This document shows positions 15,905 through 20,273 of a stretch of DNA of 20,273 nucleotides, piece after piece. Under the pieces are notes generated by a model. That model was not told where the DNA came from. It saw only the letters and a program-made list of their open reading frames with translations, and did not search any database. The position numbers were made by a program, and so were the translations under genes. Origin of the DNA: JAZDGL01 sp043806975 (GTDB taxonomy: Bacteria > Patescibacteriota > Minisyncoccia > CAYZDR01); contig JAZDGL010000029.1 of assembly GCA_043806975.1 (NCBI GenBank), positions 1-20,273 on the forward strand, in the 5' to 3' direction. Numbering within the stretch: the stretch's first letter is position 1; each line of letters begins with the position of its first letter.

Positions 15905-16636
15905 ATGGAACAGCCCCCTTATATAAAAGAATGCGACCAAATAGGCGATTTTGCTGTTTGGATCGTGGACGGAAATTATATAAGAGGCGCGATTGATGAA
16001 CAATTTACTAATTTTGGGCATCATAGAGAATTTAATTATATACCTAAAAATGAATTTTGGATTGACAAAGAAAGCGCGGAAGGAGAAACAAAATTTTTCA
16101 CAGAACATTTATACATAGAAAATCAGCTGATGGCTAGCGGGATAGAACGAAAAAAAGCGCGAGATATTGCAAATGGCATAGAGCTAGAAGAACGAAAAAA
16201 AGACCATTCTGTTCAAAAAAATTTTAAAAAGCTTGAAGAAGGAAAATATCAAGAAGTTTTAGAAAAAATCCACAAAAAAAAGCTAAAAAGTTATAGCGAA
16301 AAAATTGATGTTTGGATTGTGGACGGAGCGCTGGCAAGAAGCCTGTTTTTTATGAATTTTACAGCAGGCGGGCATAGCGCTGTTTATGATTTCATACCAG
16401 AAAACGAGGTTTGGATAGACGATGATATTTCTCCGAAAGAAAGAAAATTTATTTTAATTCACGAGTTATACGAAAGATATCTAATGAAAATAAAAGGGTG
16501 GAAAAGCTATGACAAAGCCCACGCCAAAGCAAGCCTTCTAGAATATTTTTGCCGAAAACATTCAAAATCCACAGACCTATTTTTAAAAGAATGCCTGAAA
16601 TTAAACCAAAAATTCAAAGAATATGAAAAAATTTGA
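15905..16636 (+). CDS. Tandem-duplicated protein with one intact HExxE motif
   Basis: 243 residues. Two copies of one domain: about 18-97 (VWIVDGNYIRGAIDEQF, FNYIPKNEFWID) and about 136-217 (VWIVDGALARSLFFMNF, YDFIPENEVWID), joined by a lysine-rich linker. In copy 2 the segment LIHELYERYLM places His186, Glu187 and Glu190, with His206 in KAHAKAS; this looks like a metal-dependent zincin-type site. In copy 1 the aligned residues are His68, Leu69, Glu72 and Arg86, so the catalytic Glu and second His are lost. Family name unknown to me; related single-domain proteins occur in phage and plasmid proteins as far as I recall. No Shine-Dalgarno; overlaps the next gene by 14 bases, so the two are translationally linked. 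Confidence 0.75.
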   Translation: MEQPPYIKECDQIGDFAVWIVDGNYIRGAIDEQFTNFGHHREFNYIPKNEFWIDKESAEGETKFFTEHLYIENQLMASGIERKKARDIANGIELEERKKDHSVQKNFKKLEEGKYQEVLEKIHKKKLKSYSEKIDVWIVDGALARSLFFMNFTAGGHSAVYDFIPENEVWIDDDISPKERKFILIHELYERYLMKIKGWKSYDKAHAKASLLEYFCRKHSKSTDLFLKECLKLNQKFKEYEKI

Positions 16637-17303
16637 ACCAATTATTCAGGTGGACAAAAAACAATACGAACGAATTGCGATTAAGACGCATAAAATTCAA
16701 TTTAAGGAAAATCTGTTAGAAATAATAGAAAAATACACAAAACCTGCTTGGAAAGAGGGTGATTGGATAGCGATTTCCGAAAAAGTAGTTTCCGTTTGCC
16801 AAAATAATGTCCGCCACATTTCTACTGTTAAGGCTGGATGGCTAGCAAAATTGATTGTAAAGGGAGTTAAAAAATACCCCAATGATATTGGATTCTCCCG
16901 ACCAGAAAAAATGCAATTAGTGGTTGAAAAAACTGGCTGGTGGAGAATTTTAATCGCTATGATTTTAGGATCACTAGGAAAAATAATTGGGATTAGAGGA
17001 ATTTTTTGGCGCATAGTCGGGAAAAGGTTAGCCGAAATTGACGGATTTAATCCAGCGGCAATGTATCCATACAACGAATACGCCGCTCTGCCGCCGAATA
17101 ACCCCGAAAAGGTTTGCGAAGATATTGAAAAAAAACTAGGTATTCCAAACGCGATAATTGACGGAAATAATATAAATGTGAAAATAATCGCAAAAAGCCC
17201 GAAGCTTAAATTAAAAAAAAATTTAATTAGAAAAATCCTTTTAGATAACCCGATGGGGCAAAATGATGAAATGACGCCAATAATTATAGTGCGCAAACGC
17301 TAA
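16623..17303 (+). CDS. Coenzyme F420-0:L-glutamate ligase (CofE)-like protein
   Basis: 226 residues, close to the about 230-250 of CofE. True CofE adds glutamates to F420-0 using GTP. Seen: the family opening around GDWIAISEKVVSVCQNNV (46-63), a hydrophobic middle (WWRILIAMILGSLGKIIGI, 106-124), then EIDGFNPAAMYPYNEYAALP (138-157) and NPEKVCEDIEKKLGIPNAIIDGNN region matching the LPxDPxxxAxxI...VIITD part. The expected GIDxSN site is not clear, so the substrate may differ. No other F420 gene is in the window and such organisms are not known to make F420, so a peptide or protein gamma-glutamyl acceptor is possible (inference). Ends directly before a terminator. Confidence 0.6.
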   Translation: MKKFEPIIQVDKKQYERIAIKTHKIQFKENLLEIIEKYTKPAWKEGDWIAISEKVVSVCQNNVRHISTVKAGWLAKLIVKGVKKYPNDIGFSRPEKMQLVVEKTGWWRILIAMILGSLGKIIGIRGIFWRIVGKRLAEIDGFNPAAMYPYNEYAALPPNNPEKVCEDIEKKLGIPNAIIDGNNINVKIIAKSPKLKLKKNLIRKILLDNPMGQNDEMTPIIIVRKR

Positions 17304-17316
17304 TTTATCGTAAAAA

Positions 17317-17351
17317 AATAAAGGCGGAAAGCAAAAACTTCCGCCTTTATT
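17317..17351. terminator. Intrinsic terminator after the F420-ligase-like gene
   Basis: Perfect 13-base stem AATAAAGGCGGAA / TTCCGCCTTTATT with a 9-base loop, starting 14 bases after the stop codon; a T-rich tail follows. It closes the 15036-17303 transcript. The 150 bases from here to 17504 hold no gene; a TATATT at 17404-17409 has no matching -35. Confidence 0.85.
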
Positions 17352-17504
17352 AAATTTAACTAATTTTAAAGCTTAACCTAACCAATAACTAATCCGCTTG
17401 TTGTATATTAAAATCGTGCTTGAAAACAAAATAAAATAAAAAGAAAAATTGCGCCCGCTTAAATTACTTTGAAATAATTAGTAAATAGAAGAAAGGAGAA
17501 AAAT

Positions 17505-17693
17505 ATGATGAAAGGACTTAATTTATGGGCGGCGGTATTCCTAATTTTAGGAGGAGCAGTGCACACTTTTCCACAGCTATATAGATGGCTCACTGATCTT
17601 ACGGGAGGAGTTGCATGGGTTCAGATTGTCGTAGGAGTAATATCTGTAATAATTGGGTTGATAACTCTTTTGGGAGAACAACAGATAAGCTAA
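17505..17693 (+). CDS. Small two-pass membrane protein
   Basis: 62 residues, family not recognised. Strong Shine-Dalgarno (AAAGGAG, 17492-17498) seven bases before the first of two adjacent ATG codons. Two membrane helices, about 7-22 (LWAAVFLILGGAVHTF) and 37-57 (AWVQIVVGVISVIIGLITLLG), joined by a short loop PQLYRWLTDLTGG. It is alone between two terminators and so is monocistronic. The composition, clean start and dedicated terminator make it a real gene. Function unknown; a membrane-stress or transporter-accessory peptide are only guesses. Confidence 0.75.
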   Translation: MMKGLNLWAAVFLILGGAVHTFPQLYRWLTDLTGGVAWVQIVVGVISVIIGLITLLGEQQIS

Positions 17694-17710
17694 ACTGGTT
17701 TTAAGCACAA

Positions 17711-17744
17711 AAAAACCATGCAGTCACCCCCCTGCATGGTTTTT
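17711..17744. terminator. Bidirectional intrinsic terminator
   Basis: Perfect 13-base stem AAAAACCATGCAG / CTGCATGGTTTTT with an 8-base loop rich in C. It follows the small membrane protein on the + strand by 17 bases and the stop of fmt on the - strand by about 47, so it can serve both convergent units. Confidence 0.9.
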
Positions 17745-17790
17745 GTTTATCCTGAAAAAATTGATTGTCGCTTTCGCAAAATAAATTTTT

Positions 17791-18738
17791 CTAAATTTCA
17801 GGATGGCCATTTAAAAAATCTTTTCCCGACATAGGCTTTTTTCCTTCTGGCTGGATAATAATCAATTCAAGTGCGCCATCCCCACATAGGCAAAATAACT
17901 TTTTACCTATCTTAAATAAACTTCCAGTTTCTATTTTTTTACCTTTACACTGCTCTTCTTCTGCGCTGCCATATTCTTTTACTTCTAAAACCTTCATTCT
18001 GACACTTTTCCCGCCAAATTTTACCATCCCAAACGCATTTGGATAAAACGCTCTTATTCGGTTTGCTATTTTTCTAGACATTTCGCCCCAATTTATCTCA
18101 AAATCGCCCGATTGAGATATTTTAGAATAAGTTGCGCTAGAATTATCTTGCTTTTGAGGCGTTATTTCTCCTGAAATCCACTTTGGTAAAGCCTCCTTTA
18201 ATAATTCCGCCCCCAAATGCGCCATTTTTTCAGAAAGCGATAAAAGATTGTCTTCTAAATCAATCCCGATTTTTTTCTGCAACAGAATTGGCCCCGTATC
18301 CATTCCTTCGTCCATCAGCATAATCGTTATTCCAGTTTCTTTTTTCCCGTCTAGCAAAGCAAATTGAATAGGGGACGCCCCTCTATATTCAGGAAGCAGC
18401 GATCCATGAACATTTAAACAGCCAAATTCTGGAATTCCTAAAATCTCTTTGGGGATAATTTTTCCGTAAGAAGCTACAACAATAATTTTCGGCTTTAAAT
18501 CGCGAATTTTTTCTGTAAATTCCTGATCTTTCAACTTTTCTGGCTGGAAAACAATAATTTCATTTTTTTGCGCCAGCTTTTTAACAACAGAAGGAGTTAA
18601 AATCTTTTTTCTCCCCGCCGGCTTATCAGGTTTGGTAACTATAGCGCAAACTTCAAAATCATCGTTTTTCAAAAGCGATTCCAAGATAATTTCCGCGAAA
18701 CGAGAAGTGCCGAAAAATATCAATCTTTTTTTGTCCAT
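17791..18738 (-). CDS. fmt: Methionyl-tRNA formyltransferase
   Basis: 315 residues, normal length. It formylates Met-tRNAfMet with 10-formyl-tetrahydrofolate so that translation can start. Seen: Rossmann opening LIFFGTSRFAE (6-16), catalytic Asn109 and His111 in LNVHGSLLPEYRGASPIQ, catalytic Asp147 in MDEGMDTGPIL, and a C-terminal OB-like domain with INWGEMSRKIANRIRAFYPN (tRNA binding). Start ATG at 18738 has no Shine-Dalgarno. It follows def by 121 bases; the usual def-fmt distance is a few bases, and here the gap holds a palindromic element. Likely transcribed from the promoter ahead of def. Confidence 0.96.
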   Translation of the reverse strand: MDKKRLIFFGTSRFAEIILESLLKNDDFEVCAIVTKPDKPAGRKKILTPSVVKKLAQKNEIIVFQPEKLKDQEFTEKIRDLKPKIIVVASYGKIIPKEILGIPEFGCLNVHGSLLPEYRGASPIQFALLDGKKETGITIMLMDEGMDTGPILLQKKIGIDLEDNLLSLSEKMAHLGAELLKEALPKWISGEITPQKQDNSSATYSKISQSGDFEINWGEMSRKIANRIRAFYPNAFGMVKFGGKSVRMKVLEVKEYGSAEEEQCKGKKIETGSLFKIGKKLFCLCGDGALELIIIQPEGKKPMSGKDFLNGHPEI

Positions 18739-18748
18739 AAAAATAACT

Positions 18749-18784
18749 TTATTTCGCCTCTTTTGCTTTGTTTATAGTTTCTGC
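18749..18784 (-). pseudogene. Possible displaced C-terminal codons of def
   Basis: In the same frame as def, and with no stop in between other than def's own, the - strand reads AETINKAKEAK then TAA at 18751-18749, ten bases before the fmt start. A lysine-rich helical end like this would suit a deformylase tail, and its stop would restore tight def-fmt coupling. The frame match and composition are seen; that this is a remnant cut off by the repeat element is inference. Confidence 0.35.
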
Positions 18785-18866
18785 AAAACAAATTCCGATA
18801 TTTCCCCCCTTGTAAGGGGGGATGAAGGGGGTTTTGTAAATAAATTTGTTTTGCGGGAGTTATATT
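18783..18866 (+). repeat. Palindromic MITE-like element with terminal inverted repeats
   Basis: Bounded by perfect 12-base inverted repeats GCAAAACAAATT (18783-18794) and AATTTGTTTTGC (18843-18854), with an inner palindrome CCCCCCTT-GT-AAGGGGGG and a GATGAAGGGGG tail. 18813-18856 is identical to 10983-11026; similarity continues to 18866 with one mismatch. The element encodes nothing and lies between def and fmt; its right edge overlaps the stop and last codons of def. No transposase in the window would move it. Confidence 0.85.
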
Positions 18867-19282
18867 ATTAAAATTCCCTCTAAATGATCAAATTCGTGTT
18901 GAATAATGCGCGCCAACATCCCATCAGCTTTAAGCTTAATTTTTTTTCCGCATCTATCAACCGCCGAAATAGAAATCTTTTGTGAGCGCGCCACATCAAC
19001 ATAAACGCCCGGGACACTCAAACATCCTTCCTGTTGAATTTCTTTTTTGTCCGACATTTTTTCAATTTGCGGATTTATAAATTCATACTTTTTATTTTTC
19101 CAATCCACGACAAAAATCCTTATGGGGTTTCCCACTTGAACCGCCGCCAAACCCACACCGCCTTTTTCTCCCATTGTTTTATACATCAAATTAATCAACT
19201 CTTGAATTTCAAAGCTATCCACATTTAAAACTGGCTGTGATTTTTGTTTAAGTTGGTTTAAATCGGTTATTATTCGCGCCAT
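18860..19282 (-). CDS. def: Peptide deformylase, short C-terminus
   Basis: 140 residues; most deformylases have 150-190. It removes the formyl group from new proteins using a metal ion. All three motifs are intact: GVGLAAVQVG (42-51), EGCLSVP (85-91, metal-binding Cys87) and HEFDH (129-133, two His ligands and catalytic Glu130). The protein stops just seven residues after HEFDH (LEGILII), so the usual C-terminal helix is absent; the stop codon lies inside a repeat element. Weak Shine-Dalgarno TGAGGT before the ATG at 19282, and a promoter right behind it. The N-terminus lacks the usual PDPxL segment. Probably still active, since motifs are complete. Confidence 0.93.
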   Translation of the reverse strand: MARIITDLNQLKQKSQPVLNVDSFEIQELINLMYKTMGEKGGVGLAAVQVGNPIRIFVVDWKNKKYEFINPQIEKMSDKKEIQQEGCLSVPGVYVDVARSQKISISAVDRCGKKIKLKADGMLARIIQHEFDHLEGILII

Positions 19283-19299
19283 AAATTTACCTCAATTAA

Positions 19300-19328
19300 A
19301 TCATACCAAAAATAGCTAATTTGGACAA
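19300..19328 (-). promoter_or_regulatory. Promoter of def-fmt
   Basis: On the - strand TTGTCC (19328-19323) and TATGAT (19305-19300, five of six consensus) are separated by 17 bases, and TG sits at the extended -10 position (TGGTATGAT). Start would be near 19293, giving a leader of about 11 bases with TGAGGT close to the ATG. It lies in the tail of the preceding terminator. Confidence 0.6.
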
Positions 19329-19332
19329 GAAA

Positions 19333-19353
19333 AGAGGGGACTTATGTCCCCTT
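19333..19353 (-). terminator. Intrinsic terminator overlapping a stop codon
   Basis: On the - strand AAGGGGAC-ATAA-GTCCCCT followed by CTTTTCTTGT. The TAA of the 117-residue gene (19344-19342) is the hairpin loop itself, so ribosomes finishing this gene would sit on the terminator stem. It separates priA and the unknown gene from def-fmt. Confidence 0.7.
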
Positions 19354-19695
19354 ATGACTAAAATAACCAACTTTTTCAAAAAAAACATCAGCTTGAGCAT
19401 TCAAAACTACCCAAGCTTTTATCAGAAATAGCAGCTCTCTAATTTGCCAAATTTTTTTAATGGTTTCCATTTCATTTTCATTTGAAATTGGTCTCAGACT
19501 GTCAACCCAGCTGATTAGAGAACTGTCATCCTTCAACCCCGCCCAATTTAAATTGGCAACACTTTTATTTATGAAACTTATTGTATTGCCGTTTCCCGAA
19601 ACGAAATTCCTCAACTCATCCCAAGTATTTTGCACGGTTAAAATAACCGCGCTTATTTCTTGAATTCCTATTTTGTAAACTTGATTTTTTTCCAT
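19342..19695 (-). CDS. Unknown 117-residue protein between priA and def
   Basis: No family recognised. Strong Shine-Dalgarno AAGGAGGAAGGT directly before the ATG at 19695 (TTAACTAAGGAGG), better than those of its conserved neighbours. No signal peptide or membrane segment is obvious; the chain looks helical and soluble, with tryptophans spread out (NTWDELRNF, LNWAGL, SWVDSL, KIWQIRE, KAWVVL). It begins 10 bases after the priA stop, so it is cotranscribed with priA, and ends in a terminator hairpin. Not normally part of the priA-def-fmt order, so probably a later addition. Confidence 0.7.
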   Translation of the reverse strand: MEKNQVYKIGIQEISAVILTVQNTWDELRNFVSGNGNTISFINKSVANLNWAGLKDDSSLISWVDSLRPISNENEMETIKKIWQIRELLFLIKAWVVLNAQADVFFEKVGYFSHKGT

Positions 19696-19705
19696 ACCTT
19701 CCTCC

Positions 19706-20273
19706 TTAGTTAAACTCCACGCGGCACTTATCTGAAAAATTTTCCGATAAAATTTCTAGAAATTCCAAATGCCGCCCTTGTGAAAAATTCTTTACTTTTA
19801 CAATAAAACTAGCGCTAAAAGAACTCTTTAATAAATTTTTAATCTGCTCTCCTTGGCTAATTATTTCAATATTTTTGAATTTTGTCAATATCCCTTTTAA
19901 TTCTTGAGCATTTTTCAACAAAATCCGCCTATCACGGTCGTCTAGACTTATCTTCAACAGCCTAGAAAATGGGGGATAGTCAAATTTTTTTCTAATTTCT
20001 AATTCATACCTATAAAATTCCTCGTTTTTTCCGCTTGCCGCCAAAAGCAGTGTTTTATTTTCTGGATTAAATGTCTGAATTATCATCTGTCCTTCCGGAT
20101 TTAACCGCCCCGCAAGCTCGCGAATAATTTGAAATGCCCTTTCAGAAGCGCGAAAATCAGGTCTGTTTAAAAACCTATCCGCATACATAAACCCGATTAA
20201 ATCCAAGCCCTCAGGAAGCCAAATTTTCGCCGCCAACTGGGTAGCGATAATAATTCCGCCATCTTTTTGCAAT
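19706..20273 (-). CDS. priA: Primosomal protein N' (PriA), C-terminal part, cut by window edge
   Basis: The frame is open to the window end, so the N-terminal part lies outside; TTG at 20272 is not a real start. Matches the end of PriA: YADRFLNRPDFRASERAFQI, LAGRLNPEGQMIIQT, ELEIRKKFDYPPFSRLLKI and a C-terminal ferredoxin-like part ending SDKCRVEFN. PriA restarts stalled replication forks and loads the helicase. Two helicase motifs look damaged: the normal GTQMxxKGHDFP (motif V) is ATQLAAKIWLPE, and motif VI AGRAGR is only AGRLNP, without the second arginine. The protein may bind DNA but be a poor or dead helicase. The zinc-binding part is not in view. Confidence 0.9.
   Translation of the reverse strand, partial: LQKDGGIIIATQLAAKIWLPEGLDLIGFMYADRFLNRPDFRASERAFQIIRELAGRLNPEGQMIIQTFNPENKTLLLAASGKNEEFYRYELEIRKKFDYPPFSRLLKISLDDRDRRILLKNAQELKGILTKFKNIEIISQGEQIKNLLKSSFSASFIVKVKNFSQGRHLEFLEILSENFSDKCRVEFN

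Noticed and set aside
16697..17296. A 199-residue - strand ORF opposite the F420-ligase-like gene
   Set aside because: Shadow of the real gene; no ribosome site and no neighbours on that strand.
17404..17409. TATATT as promoter of the 62-residue gene
   Set aside because: No convincing -35 at 16-18 bases and the distance to the gene is about 95 bases; left uncalled.

Overview
The window is AT-rich, gene-dense DNA that looks like a member of the Candidate Phyla Radiation (Patescibacteria, probably a Parcubacteria-type lineage). The reasons are the short gaps, tRNA genes with no encoded CCA, many U-rich leaders without a Shine-Dalgarno (SD) sequence, a DUF4012 membrane protein beside GT4 glycosyltransferases, and a primase-helicase (PriA) tail with worn motifs. 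UGA is a stop here: prfB (release factor 2) keeps its programmed frameshift at an in-frame TGA, so the Gracilibacteria/SR1 code is excluded. This placement is inference from gene content; no phylogeny was run.

Layout. 1-7500 (+): three GT4 glycosyltransferases (the first cut by the window edge), a large DUF4012 protein and the flippase MurJ, a cell-envelope cluster. 7514-10804 (+): lepA, an unreported-looking 33-codon membrane peptide with a pilin-like hydrophobic core, a FtsB/DivIC-type protein and a membrane-anchored parvulin foldase whose first strand seems to have moved to the C-terminus. 10811-11036: three tandem palindromic repeat units, followed by tRNA-Gly(CCC). 11246-11944 (-): two small unknown proteins behind a good promoter and a leader that can fold in two exclusive ways. 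12101-14836 (+): prfB with its frameshift, then ftsE-ftsX, then tRNA-Gln(CTG). 15036-17303 (+): a nine-pass membrane protein, a tandem-duplicated HExxE protein and a homologue of the F420 glutamate ligase, closed by a terminator. 17505-17693 (+): a two-pass mini membrane protein. 17791-20273 (-): fmt, def, an unknown 117-residue protein and the end of priA, i.e. the common priA-def-fmt order interrupted by an extra gene, a terminator, a new promoter and a palindromic element.

How it fits together. Most of the window serves envelope building and division (glycan synthesis, lipid II export, FtsEX and FtsB-like division factors, extracytoplasmic folding) and translation (RF2, EF4, formylation/deformylation, two tRNAs). 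The best candidates for something new are the 11944-12049 RNA leader with its two-gene operon, the 15036-17303 cassette, the permuted parvulin, and the mobile palindrome that appears to have supplied the stop codon of def. No phage, transposase, CRISPR array or rRNA was seen.
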